This document shows positions 26,172 through 34,792 of a stretch of 64,000 nt of DNA, piece by piece. The notes beneath the pieces were generated by a model. That model did not search any database. It had not been told where the DNA came from and worked only from the letters and a program-made list of their open reading frames with translations. Within the stretch, counting starts at the first letter, position 1; the number at the start of each line of letters is the position of its first letter. The stretch lies in contig JACPHH010000022.1 of assembly GCA_016188705.1 (NCBI GenBank), forward strand, positions 1 through 64,000. Reading direction: 5' to 3'. A program made the position numbers and the translations under genes. Origin of the DNA: Candidatus Peregrinibacteria bacterium (GTDB lineage Bacteria > Patescibacteriota > Gracilibacteria > UBA1369 > JACRIC01).

Positions 26172-27203
26172 TTGAACAAAATTATTCAAAAAATAGAGAA
26201 TCTTCAAATAAAAATTAATTCACACAAGCCTTTTTTACAAGAAGTCCTGAGTCTTTGGCAAGAAAAATTACGCATTGATTGGACATATAACTCAAATGCC
26301 ATAGAAGGGAATACTCTTACATATGGAGAAACAGCATTTTTTTTAAGAGAAGGATTAACATCTGAAGGAAAACCTTTAAAAGATTATCTGGAAGCAAAAA
26401 ATCATGCTGAAGCGATAGATTATTTATTGGATGTTATTAAAGGAGAAAGAGAAATAACAGAAAGTTTTATCAAGGAACTTCATGCTTTATTATTAAAAAA
26501 TATCGATTTCACATATGCAAAGGGAGCAAACGGACAATTGATAAAAAAACCATTAAACGCAGGCAAATACAAAATTTTGCCAAATAATGTTCTTACAATT
26601 TCTGGGAAAATTCATAAATATACAGATCCAATCCATGTAAAAGATGAAATGGAAAAATTAATAAAATGGTTCAATAAAGAAAAAAGTATCAACGAAATAG
26701 AAAAAGCATGTGTCTTTCACTACAAATTTGTGGCAATTCATCCTTTTGATGATGGAAATGGAAGAATGGCCAGATTGCTTATGAATTTGATATTAATGAA
26801 ATTCGGATACCCTTCATGCATAATAAAAAACGTTAACAGAAAAAAATATTTGGAAAGCTTGGAATTAATAGATATCGAAAAAAATTATCAACAATTTTTT
26901 GTATTTATAGGCGAAGAGCTTGTATCAACGCAGAAAATAATGTTGGATATTTTGGAAGGGAAAGAGGATGCGTCTTCGGATTATTCAAAAAAAATAAATA
27001 AAAGCGAAAGAGAAAATAAAATTATAAACATTATAGGAGAAGAACCGATTTCCATCAGTCAAATAATGGAAAAAATATCTCAAATCAAACGCCCGACTCT
27101 CAAAAACGATTTAAATAGGCTTTGCAAAGCAAAAAAAATCAAGAGAATTGGATCAAAAAAAGGAGCTGTATACCTAAAAAACCCTGGAAAATCTCGGCCA
27201 TAA
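26172..27203 (+). CDS. Fic-domain protein (AMPylase/nucleotide transferase)
   Basis: 343 residues from TTG 26172, the only in-frame start that keeps the N-terminal inhibitory helix. Residues 38-50 hold SNAIEGN, fitting the S/T-x-x-x-E-G/N self-inhibition motif. The active site IHPFDDGNGRMAR (near 194) is a complete HxFx(D/E)GNGRxxR, so the enzyme should be active. The C-terminal 60 residues look like a winged helix (ISISQIMEKISQIKRPTLKN). Fic enzymes move AMP or similar groups from nucleotides to protein hydroxyls; target unknown. It follows the RelB/RelE pair on the same strand. The stop codon sits at the outer edge of the left long inverted repeat (27202-27381), so the end may have been changed by that insertion. 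Confidence 0.88.
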   Translation: MNKIIQKIENLQIKINSHKPFLQEVLSLWQEKLRIDWTYNSNAIEGNTLTYGETAFFLREGLTSEGKPLKDYLEAKNHAEAIDYLLDVIKGEREITESFIKELHALLLKNIDFTYAKGANGQLIKKPLNAGKYKILPNNVLTISGKIHKYTDPIHVKDEMEKLIKWFNKEKSINEIEKACVFHYKFVAIHPFDDGNGRMARLLMNLILMKFGYPSCIIKNVNRKKYLESLELIDIEKNYQQFFVFIGEELVSTQKIMLDILEGKEDASSDYSKKINKSERENKIINIIGEEPISISQIMEKISQIKRPTLKNDLNRLCKAKKIKRIGSKKGAVYLKNPGKSRP

Positions 27204-27381
27204 AATCGCAATTTTCGCAGTGGCTGTCCTTCTACGACGATGTTCGGACTTATTTTGAAGAAAAATTCAAAAAAATGACAAATATTTTACTAGAAGCTAA
27301 TGGCAGGCGCGCGGTGAAGCCTGGCACCGCGCGCCTGAGAAAGAGATATTTAAAAAATCAAAGTTATATTGTTCAGGCCTC
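27202..27381. repeat. Left arm of long inverted repeat around a 2.4-kb cargo
   Basis: About 180 bp, highly similar to the complement of 29742-29922. Shared stretches include GATGTTCGGACTTATTTTGA, AAGAGATATTT and AAAGTTATATTGTTCAGGCC. A small hairpin inside (GCGCGCGGTGAAGCC.. and ..GCGCGCC) has its loop flipped relative to the other arm. The outer edge repeats the tRNA-Gln 3' end context (CGCAGTGGCTG). Confidence 0.85.
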
Positions 27382-27385
27382 ATAA

Positions 27386-28702
27386 AAACAAGATTGGCCC
27401 CCAGACATATCTAATGCCACGCGTTTTAAAGTTGAAAATATATTAGCTTGGAATGTTTGGCACGCCCCAGAGTGGTACAGGAAACCTGGAAGAACACTGT
27501 TCATCCGAGATACGGAAAGAGATATGCAGCTAAAGATCAAAGGAGCTGGTTATTTTAATCCTGCAAATGTTTCATCTTCAGGATTAAAAAGAACAACCAC
27601 TCCTGTCCCTGAAGGCCCCTTGCCAATGACTCCTTTAGAGCAAGCTTTTAAGAGAGACCTAATCCATGTAGATCCTTCTGATGTTCCCCCATATGAGATG
27701 CAGTCTGTTCACAGTACTTTTGCTCCAGTTGGTGGCATGACATTAGAAGCAGCACTGAATGATCAACGTATGTTTAGACATTTGACTAATGCTGGTATGC
27801 CAGCTAACAGACCATTGGCAGCTTATAGATATAGCGATTTAAATTTGGATGGCAAGCCAATGGGCGTTAGTATTTCCGAGCTTCCGCCTGGAGCGCTCGC
27901 TATTACCCCTTATGATATCTACATTGCTTGGTATGGTGAGCAACTTGATCCAGAATCCTTGGAGTTTCTTAAAAAATATTCTTCAAGAAACGAAAATTTT
28001 TCAATTTCTAACCCAGAACACAGACTGGAAGTCATTTCCACATTGGGTAAAGTAGCAGGACAAGCCATCTTAGACTTTTCTCTAAAAGCAGGACTTTACC
28101 GATTTTCAGGTAGCCCTGATAACTGGAACATACAAAATGATACCACTCGACCCTTCTTTTTTTCTGACGTAGATACTTCTAGAACTCTTGATTCTATTAA
28201 TGCCCCTCAACGAGCTTGGGAAACTATCAGAAATTTAATTACAGCAATTCATCAATGGGTTTACTTTTTCATCCCTTCTCTCACTTACAAAGAAAGTGGA
28301 TATTCACCTCCAATGCTTCAAGACAATGATTTTGTCATGCAGTTGCTTACTGGATTTTTCCCTAACGCTTCTCAAGAAGCAATTAGGAGTATTTCCTCAA
28401 GAATATGGAAATTTTTAGCCCCGGTATTTAACGATGCAAAAGGATGTGAGAATGTGCCTCTTCGGGGTGGGGAATATGTACTACAAAGGCACTATCCAAG
28501 ACCTATTTTTTATTTAGTCTTACTCAATTTATTAATCGACTTGATACAAAATTCAGAATTACAGAAGCATTTTATCGAATCTGATACTACTATAACAGGC
28601 ATAAGTAATTATATCGGACTTAGTGTTGAACATGTTACACACAAGCAATTCTTCGAGAATTATTCTTCTCAAAGAGTTTTTGAACTTATTGAGCAGGTAT
28701 GA
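27386..28702 (+). pseudogene. 5'-truncated kinase-like hypothetical gene in the inverted-repeat cargo
   Basis: The first ATG is 27524 (392 residues to TGA 28702), but the frame is open from 27386 and reads as good protein before that ATG (WHAPEWYRKPGRTLFIRDTE). It begins exactly where the left arm ends (27381), with no start codon in the extension, so the true N-terminus was probably cut off. LKIKGAG recalls the SelO/YdiU pseudokinase strand LQLKGAG, and SGSPDNWNIQ with FFFSDVDTSR could be a kinase-type catalytic loop and metal site. These are weak likenesses and I do not claim a function. It may still be expressed from ATG 27524 as a shortened protein. Convergent with the beta-lactamase-like gene, 9 nt apart. 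Confidence 0.6.
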
Positions 28703-28711
28703 GTCATACCC

Positions 28712-29719
28712 TCAATCCTCTACCACTATTTGACTTAACTTTGCACAGAAATCGCATGCTCCTTTATATTCTTCGGTCTGTGGCTTTGCAAAATTCGCTT
28801 TACCACAACTAATCATTACAGCTAAAATTATTTCAGATATTTCTATTTTTAATAGACAAGAATCATGAAAAACAGTTTTTCCGGTTCCTGGCTTTGAAGC
28901 AGTAACAACTTGATTAGGCAAATTCGCCGTTAACCGTTTTCTAGAACCTATTGCTAATGCAACTTTAAGATATCTTGGAACAAGTGATAAATTTCGTCTT
29001 AAAACACGTTGCAACCCCTTCCAGTTCAAGTGAGATACCATGAATTTTAGTTTTTCTTGAGCGGTTCCACGGCTAGCAGTAAGAATATATTGACACTCTG
29101 ATGCCCACTTCGAAGTGTCTTGTGAATGGTCTTCCACAGAGAGTCCACTACTCATACTTTCATATATGCGTGTGACATCATTGGTTGTTGTGACATTATT
29201 TTCTCCATGCTCTCGTTGAGAGGGGGAAGCCATCATCGGCACTAACATTTGAGTGTTTTTAGCACCTGTTTCTAAAATAAATTTTTGAATCTCATCTATC
29301 GAAACAATGTCAATAATCATATTGGCGGCAATATTATCTGAATAAGCCATCATAAGATATATAAGCTCATCGAGTTTAAGCTCAATCGGAGGAGCCATAT
29401 ACTTTAAAAGACCAGAGCCTTCAACATGGTTACTAGACCGCATGGTAAATAAATCGTCACGGTCAATATCACCATCAGTAATTCTTTTCATTACTGCCCC
29501 AAATATGTAAAGCTTTATTAAGCTTGCTGCAGGGCGGATAACATCACCATTCCAACTAAATGATTGTCTTTTATCAGGCTTAGTACATGTAACACTAATA
29601 TCAAAATTAAATCGTTGCTGATAAGTTAAAATTAATTCGCGTAGTCTGTCAGTCTTACTGTCCCAAATTTCCCCTCTATCTTCGTCAACCTCAGGATGTT
29701 CAGTTTTTTCATTAGTCAT
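28712..29719 (-). CDS. Class A beta-lactamase-like serine hydrolase
   Basis: 335 residues. Active-site motifs in order: S66-L-I-K69 (SxxK), S127-D-N129 (SDN), and K-P-G-T near 275 in the place of KTG, followed by VFHDSCLL as in class A enzymes. NNVTTTNDVTRIYESM matches the NTTTARDMA helix of class A. A clear omega-loop Glu166 is not seen. No signal peptide, unlike real beta-lactamases, so either it stays in the cytoplasm or the start has been altered. The substrate may be an acyl-D-Ala-type compound; resistance cannot be inferred. It shares the inverted-repeat cargo with the truncated kinase-like gene. Confidence 0.75.
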   Translation of the reverse strand: MTNEKTEHPEVDEDRGEIWDSKTDRLRELILTYQQRFNFDISVTCTKPDKRQSFSWNGDVIRPAASLIKLYIFGAVMKRITDGDIDRDDLFTMRSSNHVEGSGLLKYMAPPIELKLDELIYLMMAYSDNIAANMIIDIVSIDEIQKFILETGAKNTQMLVPMMASPSQREHGENNVTTTNDVTRIYESMSSGLSVEDHSQDTSKWASECQYILTASRGTAQEKLKFMVSHLNWKGLQRVLRRNLSLVPRYLKVALAIGSRKRLTANLPNQVVTASKPGTGKTVFHDSCLLKIEISEIILAVMISCGKANFAKPQTEEYKGACDFCAKLSQIVVED

Positions 29720-29741
29720 GCTACGATTTTAGCAATCTTAG

Positions 29742-29922
29742 GAGGCCTGAACAATATAACTTTGATTTTTCAAATATCTCTTTCTAAGGCGCGCGGTGAA
29801 GCCTGGCACTGCGCGCCTGCCATGGGCTTATAATCAAAAATTTGTCATTTTTTTAAATTTTTCTTCAAAATAAGTCCGAACATCACTGTAAAAGACCAGC
29901 CAAGTTGTATATTGCGATTTTT
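29742..29922. repeat. Right arm of long inverted repeat around the 2.4-kb cargo
   Basis: Complement of 27202-27381 with few changes. The inner edge (GAGGCCTGAACAATATAAC) begins 22 nt outside the hydrolase start codon. The outer edge reads ACCAGCCAAG...ATTGCGATTTT, again like the flank of the neighbouring tRNA-Gln. A separate hairpin CAGGCGGCAA/TTGCCGCCTG lies at 29948-29975. Confidence 0.85.
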
Positions 29923-30020
29923 TCGCGGATTTTTGGTATGGAATTTGCAGGCGGCAAAAAGTGGCTTGCCGCCTGAAAAAACCGTGGGAAATTTCGGTGA
30001 AAAAATTGCAATATACGCAG

Positions 30021-30094
30021 TGGCTGGGGAGGAAGGAGTCGAACCTTCACGTACGGCTTCAAAGACCGCTGTCCTACCATTAGACGACTCCCCA
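30021..30094 (-). tRNA. tRNA-Gln (anticodon TTG)
   Basis: 74 nt. Acceptor TGGGGAG pairs with CTCCCCA, then G and an encoded CCA. Anticodon loop CTTTGAA with anticodon TTG inside stem GCGGT/GCCGT; T-loop GGTTCGACTCC. It lies next to the inverted-repeat cargo, whose outer left edge repeats the last bases of this gene and its 3' flank. Confidence 0.95.
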
Positions 30095-30144
30095 ATGTCT
30101 GTCTCATTTTACAAGATTTAAAAAAGAGTACAATTGGAAAATAG

Positions 30145-30271
30145 GTACTTGCCAATCGTTTTTTTGAAAAAGAGGGCGGGGACTCCCATTTGAGCGCATA
30201 GCGAAGCGTAGCGAAAATGGAGTCCCCGCCCTCTTTTATCTGAATAAAAAACAACAGCGGTGTGCAGGTAC
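30145..30271. repeat. Family B hairpin element (copy B1)
   Basis: Ends GTACTTGCCAATCG and CGGTGTGCAGGTAC; core AGAGGGCGGGGACTCC and its exact complement around a loop containing ATAGCGAAGCGTAGCG. Other copies at 45449 and 50391, a mini copy at 50918. It separates tRNA-Gln from the convergent end of the M23 gene. Confidence 0.88.
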
Positions 30272-30296
30272 GAAAATAGGTAACTGATCACCGCTT

Positions 30297-31829
30297 CTAG
30301 AGGGCGCTTTCGAGAGCTTTTTTCAAACTATCATTGGAAATTTCATCGGAAACCGCATTTTCATCTTGCCGATACATTTCGGGAATATATTTTTTGTCGA
30401 GAGCTTCGAGGGGCAAATAACCCAGAGGATCAACACGGGCGCCATCTTGAAAAACCTCAAAATGAAGGTGCGCGCCGGTTGTCCTAAGTCCTGAGCCGCG
30501 GGTGCCGGGAATACCGCCTGAAAGCGCAATCATATCACCCTGATGAACAAAATCACCGACATCCACCAAGGAAGCGCTTATATGCCCAAAAACCGTCATA
30601 ACACCTTTTTGATGGGCGATGGCGATATAATTATAGCCGGTATCATTGTCGCGAACCTTTACAACAAGACCGTTGGCTGGCGCGAGAATCGGAGTTTCTT
30701 GTAATGTTGGAATATCCACCGCCCCGTGATCCACTTTAAAAATCTTTTTATATCCAGTATCCGTAAAATAGGCCGATATGCCATTTTTAGGATTTACAGG
30801 CCAAATTTCAAATTTCAAAATATCGCCGCTCTGAAGCTGGGTACTTGAAGAAACCGCCTCAGTTTTAATTTTTAAAATTTCCTGATACTCCTCAGGCGTA
30901 ATGGTATCGCGTAAATTGTTAAGTCGATCATTAAAATAATCGATATTCGAACGAAGAGCGCGAATTTCTTCCGCTACTTCTTCTTGCTGTTTTAAAGTTT
31001 CAGCAAGGAGCGTTTGATAAATCTCCTCTTTGCCTTGAGTGTCCTTCAAAAGCTGTCCTTTGCCGATTTTTTGCGCCTCGAGATTGCTTTGCTGTGCCTC
31101 AAGACTTTTTTGCAGTTTATCAAGTTTTGTCAATTCAGACGTAAGCGAAGCCTTTTTTTCGTCCAGAGCCTTGCGTTCACTTTGCAGGGCGGCGAGAAGC
31201 TGAATCGTTTTAGTTTTAAAAATCGTGTAATATGTTTCCTTTTGAAAAGTTTCGCCGACCGAAGCATCCGAAAGAAAAATTTTGACCACGTTTACGTCAT
31301 CAGAATCCATATACCTCAGATCATGCATGTAGAGCATTTTGAAATAATAGGAAAGGAGGCTCTTATTTCCATCAAGTTCAATTTCCTTTTGCTCAATGTT
31401 CGCGTAGACTTTTTGAATGGTAGTTTCCGTATCAATAATTTTACTTTTTGTCAGAAAAATATTTTGTTCAGAGATGCGTATTTGTCGGTCAATTTCAGCA
31501 ATTTGCTCACTCAAAGTACGAATATCCACCTGCGTTTGAGTAAGTTTTTCCTTGGTTTCGCCCATGTTTTCATCCAAGGATGAAGAATAATTTTCATTTG
31601 AATGAAGCTTCTGGCGGAGTTTTTTAATAATAAGATTATTGCGCAAAAATTCCTGGGAAGATTCCGACAGTGCTTCCTGAGGCGCCGGAGTATCGGAAGA
31701 AGGACTCTGCGCGCTGGCATAAGGAAAACGAGTATAAGTCAAATGAGCATAAGGAAAACTGGTATAGGACAAGAAAATATTGAAAATAATACCCGCAAGA
31801 AAAATAGAAGAAAAGGCTCTTTTTGTCAT
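30297..31829 (-). CDS. Secreted coiled-coil M23 peptidase (EnvC-like murein hydrolase or activator)
   Basis: 510 residues. A signal peptide (about 1-40) contains two near-copies of a nine-residue unit (YTSFPYAHL, YTRFPYASA). Residues about 60-330 form long coiled coils. The C-terminus (about 365-475) is an M23/LytM domain with the metal-site pattern complete: H in DHGAVDIPT with D four residues on, and HLHFEV (H-x-H) near 458. M23 enzymes cut peptide cross-bridges in peptidoglycan; the coiled-coil arm suggests recruitment to the division site as in EnvC. A strong divergent promoter region (31859-31922) separates it from rpmA. Confidence 0.88.
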   Translation of the reverse strand: MTKRAFSSIFLAGIIFNIFLSYTSFPYAHLTYTRFPYASAQSPSSDTPAPQEALSESSQEFLRNNLIIKKLRQKLHSNENYSSSLDENMGETKEKLTQTQVDIRTLSEQIAEIDRQIRISEQNIFLTKSKIIDTETTIQKVYANIEQKEIELDGNKSLLSYYFKMLYMHDLRYMDSDDVNVVKIFLSDASVGETFQKETYYTIFKTKTIQLLAALQSERKALDEKKASLTSELTKLDKLQKSLEAQQSNLEAQKIGKGQLLKDTQGKEEIYQTLLAETLKQQEEVAEEIRALRSNIDYFNDRLNNLRDTITPEEYQEILKIKTEAVSSSTQLQSGDILKFEIWPVNPKNGISAYFTDTGYKKIFKVDHGAVDIPTLQETPILAPANGLVVKVRDNDTGYNYIAIAHQKGVMTVFGHISASLVDVGDFVHQGDMIALSGGIPGTRGSGLRTTGAHLHFEVFQDGARVDPLGYLPLEALDKKYIPEMYRQDENAVSDEISNDSLKKALESAL

Positions 31830-31858
31830 AGATTTCTTAACAAAAAATACTTCATATT

Positions 31859-31887
31859 ATTATAGCATAAAAATGAAAAAAATACAA
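31859..31887 (-). promoter_or_regulatory. Predicted promoter for the coiled-coil M23 gene
   Basis: On the minus strand TTGTAT, 17 bp, TATAAT. Start would be near 31852, a 23-nt leader. Divergent from the rpmA promoter with boxes only 6 nt apart. Confidence 0.75.
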
Positions 31888-31893
31888 TTTCGC

Positions 31894-31922
31894 TTGCATG
31901 ACGAGCTTTCATCTTCTATAAT
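31894..31922 (+). promoter_or_regulatory. Predicted promoter for rpmA
   Basis: TTGCAT, 17 bp, TATAAT, with predicted start near 31929, about 23 nt ahead of the L27 ATG. The best promoter in the window together with 63810-63838. Confidence 0.8.
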
Positions 31923-31951
31923 TTTCTAGCAATTATCTTTTATTTACAAGT

Positions 31952-32224
31952 ATGGCACATAAAAAAGCAGGTGGAGCATCGAAAAATAATCGTGATTCCC
32001 AGTCAAAACGACGAGGCGTAAAGGTATTTGAAGGGCAGTCGGTGATTGCGGGAAATATCATTGTTCGACAAAAAGGATCGAAATTTTTTCCAGGAAAAAA
32101 TGTTCAAATGGGCAAAGACTTCACTCTTTTTGCCGTAAAGGAAGGCACGGTGCAATTTTCCGAGAAAAAACAGAAAAAATTTGACGGACGGGTATTTCGA
32201 AATACCTTTGTGCATGTCATGTAA
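31952..32224 (+). CDS. rpmA: 50S ribosomal protein L27
   Basis: 90 residues, full length. [16 protein letters not shown] is the standard L27 start, with the flexible N-terminal tail reaching the peptidyl-transferase centre, followed by [39 protein letters not shown]. No Firmicutes-type N-terminal extension. L21, its usual operon partner, is absent; an unknown gene follows after 12 nt. Confidence 0.97.
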   Translation: MAHKKAGGASKNNRDSQSKRRGVKVFEGQSVIAGNIIVRQKGSKFFPGKNVQMGKDFTLFAVKEGTVQFSEKKQKKFDGRVFRNTFVHVM

Positions 32225-32236
32225 TCTCACTTTTCC

Positions 32237-32983
32237 GTGAGCGATTTTGAGTTATTTCAGGGTTTTGATGGCGGCGAACAGATCGATCCGGCATCTTTCG
32301 AACGCTTTAAAGAGCGGATGAAAGCCAATGCCGCTCAAATGAAAGCCATTCAAGCAGGGGAGCAGAAGCAGAAGCAAAAAGAAGACAAACTTGTAAAAAT
32401 TCTCCTGAAATTTATCCGCACGAGTCGAAAAAATACACTCGTGCTCCTTATCAGTCGTGTGCTTGAGGAAAATGTGCCGGCCGCTTTTGTGCTCAGCCTG
32501 ATTTTACTCGGAAATGAGGATATTCAAAGAGAAACCGGAATCGCTTTATGTCTCCATAATGGAGACAATGCCGATAGCACGTTTAATAATGAGAGTATTA
32601 ACAAGCAAACTATTAACAATGAAACGGCCAATAATAAAGATGAAGCAATGAGTATTTCAGGAGAAAACCGTCAAATCGCGCATATTTCGGACATGCAAAA
32701 AATGTTACCTTTAAAAATACGTATCGCCATTGATCTCTGGGGAAAAAATATACTGGAAACAGGAAGAGCCAACCCTCACAAAATTCTCCGTACCATACGT
32801 GATCGAGAGAATTTATTAAAAAATGCGGTGTCTCGGCTTACGATTCATGTTATTATCGAATATCTCGAAGAAAATGGGGTTTCCAGCGAAATGAATGTGC
32901 TCAAAGAATTTTCGGAATTTCTTTTAAATGGAGTTATTGATCAGCTCAAAAAACAAATCGAGGGGCAAAAGGAATTGAAGTAA
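32237..32983 (+). CDS. Hypothetical helical protein downstream of L27
   Basis: 248 residues from GTG 32237, 12 nt after rpmA and so probably co-transcribed. Mostly helical with a charged N-terminal coiled coil (FERFKERMKANAAQMKAIQA). Residues about 110-138 are an Asn/Thr-rich low-complexity insert with near-repeats (FNNESINK, TINNETANN), a kind of in-frame expansion seen in several proteins here. No motif recognised. The stop is 5 nt from the end of the convergent tRNA-His gene. Confidence 0.7.
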   Translation: MSDFELFQGFDGGEQIDPASFERFKERMKANAAQMKAIQAGEQKQKQKEDKLVKILLKFIRTSRKNTLVLLISRVLEENVPAAFVLSLILLGNEDIQRETGIALCLHNGDNADSTFNNESINKQTINNETANNKDEAMSISGENRQIAHISDMQKMLPLKIRIAIDLWGKNILETGRANPHKILRTIRDRENLLKNAVSRLTIHVIIEYLEENGVSSEMNVLKEFSEFLLNGVIDQLKKQIEGQKELK

Positions 32984-32987
32984 AAAA

Positions 32988-33063
32988 TGGGACGAACGAC
33001 GGGACTCGAACCCGCAACCACCAGATCCACAATCTGATGCTCTACCATTGAGCTACGTTCGTC
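32988..33063 (-). tRNA. tRNA-His (anticodon GTG)
   Basis: 76 nt with encoded CCA. The acceptor stem has the tRNA-His hallmark: an extra 5' G (33063) opposite discriminator C. Anticodon loop TTGTGGA in stem TCAGA/TCTGG; T-loop GGTTCGAGTCC. It lies 330 nt upstream of hisS, on the other strand. Confidence 0.95.
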
Positions 33064-33393
33064 AACTTTCTACAGCCAATCTATTTTAGAATTTATTTTG
33101 ATCGATTTCAAGCAACTTTCGCCCTTTTTGATACTGCTGAGTATCCGAGCGATGAGCTCTCGTCTGCCAGCTATATGTACTTTTTTTTTCAAAGGAAAAA
33201 ATATGGTCCCAAATTTCGTAACGAAAATCTGTTTTTCAGACGCTCCTTAAAATGTTTATGATTGCCATTGAATAAAGCATTTGCCATAATAGGCATGAGA
33301 GTTTTAGAAATTATCCATGCATATGTATTCCACTGTGAATTTCGTGATGAAATGACGTTTTCAAAGGTTCCATAAGTTTTTAACATACATTTT
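33064..33393. other. Gap between tRNA-His and hisS with worn family A pieces
   Basis: ATTTCGTAACGAAAATCTG with GTTTTTCAGACGCTCCTT at 33209-33247, and ATTTCGTGATGAAATGACG with TTTTCAAAGGTTCC at about 33340-33374. These are outer-arm sequences of family A, with the middle parts lost or altered. No ORF supported. No clear hisS promoter or leader hairpin seen. Confidence 0.5.
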
Positions 33394-34770
33394 ATGGCGA
33401 CTGTGCAACCGCGCACCCTTCAAGGTTTTTTTGACTACTTGCCAGAGGATATGGTCATCCGAAGCCATGTTCGAGACACATGGAGAGATGTTTTTGAACG
33501 ATTCGGATATGGACAACTCGAAACACCGGCGTTGGAATATGCTGATATTTTAAAAGGAAAATACGGGGAAGAGGAAAAGCTCATTTACCAATTTAAAGAC
33601 AGAGGAAACAGGGAAGTGGCGTTGCGATACGATCAAACCGTGCCGCTTGCTCGTGTCATCGCGGAGCATTACAGTAAACTCACATTTCCTTTTAAACGTT
33701 ATGAAATCAACCGTGTTTGGCGGGCCGACGCGGCGAGAAAAGGGCGAAAACGTGAATTTTATCAGTGCGACATCGACATTGTCGGCACAAAAAGTCTTAT
33801 GGCCGACGTTGAAATTATTGCCGTGTTGCATGAAGGATTTAAAGCGCTTGGGCTCAAAGATCACGTTATTTCCATCAATAATCGAAAAATCATTGATGGA
33901 TTTATCGCTACTTTGAAGATTCCTGAAGAAAAACAAAGAGAAGTATTTCGATCGATTGATAAATTGGATAAAATCGGAAAAGATGGAGTACTTGAAGAGC
34001 TTGAAAAACGTGGAATTTCCAAAACCGCGATACCAAAAATAATGAATTATCTTAAAATTCAAGAATCAATTGGATTAAAAGATAATCTTTATAAAAAAGG
34101 TACGGCCGATCAAGAATATGAGCAAGATTTCAAAAAAATATTGAAACAGATGGAATTTGCGGAAAAAGGGAAAGAAGGGGTTCGAGAAATTGAGGAGATG
34201 CTCCATTATGCCGACGTGTATGGAATCGACAGAAAACATTTTAAAATTGATCCGAGTTTAGTCCGTGGACTCGATTATTACACGGGTTCTATTTTCGAAA
34301 TTCGCGTACCTTCATTTGGACTCACGTCTCTGGCTGGTGGAGGGCGCTATGACGGGCTTATTGGCATGTTCGCAGGCAAGGAAATTCCAGCCGTGGGGGT
34401 TGGAATAGGCTTTGAACCCATTTGCATGGCGCTGCAGGAGCTCGATTTAGGGCCAAAGGATGCGAATACGACGCAGGTATTAGTGACGATTTTTTCCGAA
34501 GAATATGTCAAAGAATCTTATGAAATGACGCGTTTTTTAAGAAAACATGAAATTCGCACGGAGCTTTGGTTGGATAAAAACACAAAACTCGGGAAACAAT
34601 TTCAATACGCCGATCGAAAATCCATACCATACGCGATCGTGATCGGTCCTGAAGAAAAAACTTCAGGAATGGTTGTGGTGAAAAATATGAAAACAGGCGA
34701 GCAGCAAAGCATCCCAAGTAAAGATGTTTTAAAAGCCTTAGAATCCATTGTTATTCAAAAAAAACGGTGA
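33394..34770 (+). CDS. hisS: Histidyl-tRNA synthetase
   Basis: 458 residues, ending in TGA. Class II motifs: LRYDQTVPLARVIA after motif 1, FKRYEINRVWRADAARKGRKREFYQCDIDIVG (motif 2 area, here read in parts), the HisA motif GLDYYTGSIFE and motif 3 AVGVGIGFEPI. C-terminal anticodon-binding domain from about 375 (VLVTIFSEEYVKESYEMTRF). The N-terminus begins with QPRTLQGFFDYLPEDM, close to the usual P.G..D.LP. It charges tRNA-His, whose gene lies just upstream on the other strand. Confidence 0.95.
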   Translation: MATVQPRTLQGFFDYLPEDMVIRSHVRDTWRDVFERFGYGQLETPALEYADILKGKYGEEEKLIYQFKDRGNREVALRYDQTVPLARVIAEHYSKLTFPFKRYEINRVWRADAARKGRKREFYQCDIDIVGTKSLMADVEIIAVLHEGFKALGLKDHVISINNRKIIDGFIATLKIPEEKQREVFRSIDKLDKIGKDGVLEELEKRGISKTAIPKIMNYLKIQESIGLKDNLYKKGTADQEYEQDFKKILKQMEFAEKGKEGVREIEEMLHYADVYGIDRKHFKIDPSLVRGLDYYTGSIFEIRVPSFGLTSLAGGGRYDGLIGMFAGKEIPAVGVGIGFEPICMALQELDLGPKDANTTQVLVTIFSEEYVKESYEMTRFLRKHEIRTELWLDKNTKLGKQFQYADRKSIPYAIVIGPEEKTSGMVVVKNMKTGEQQSIPSKDVLKALESIVIQKKR

Positions 34771-34792
34771 GCAAATACATACTTTTAAAAAT

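Noticed and set aside
27122-27385. 87-residue plus-strand frame at the Fic end
   Set aside because: It overlaps the Fic C-terminus in another frame and runs through the inverted-repeat arm; looks like chance opening.
30145-30271. Family B hairpin as a simple intrinsic terminator
   Set aside because: The stem is followed only by a short T-run and the element has conserved outer ends and a structured loop in all copies, so it is more than a terminator, though termination may be a side effect.
33064-33393. T-box or histidine leader ahead of hisS
   Set aside because: No T-box sequence (TGGN ACC bulge) or His-rich leader peptide; the visible structure is worn family A repeat.
33550-34062. 170-residue minus-strand frame
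   Set aside because: Antisense shadow of hisS, very Phe/Ile-rich as expected from the opposite strand of AT-rich coding sequence.
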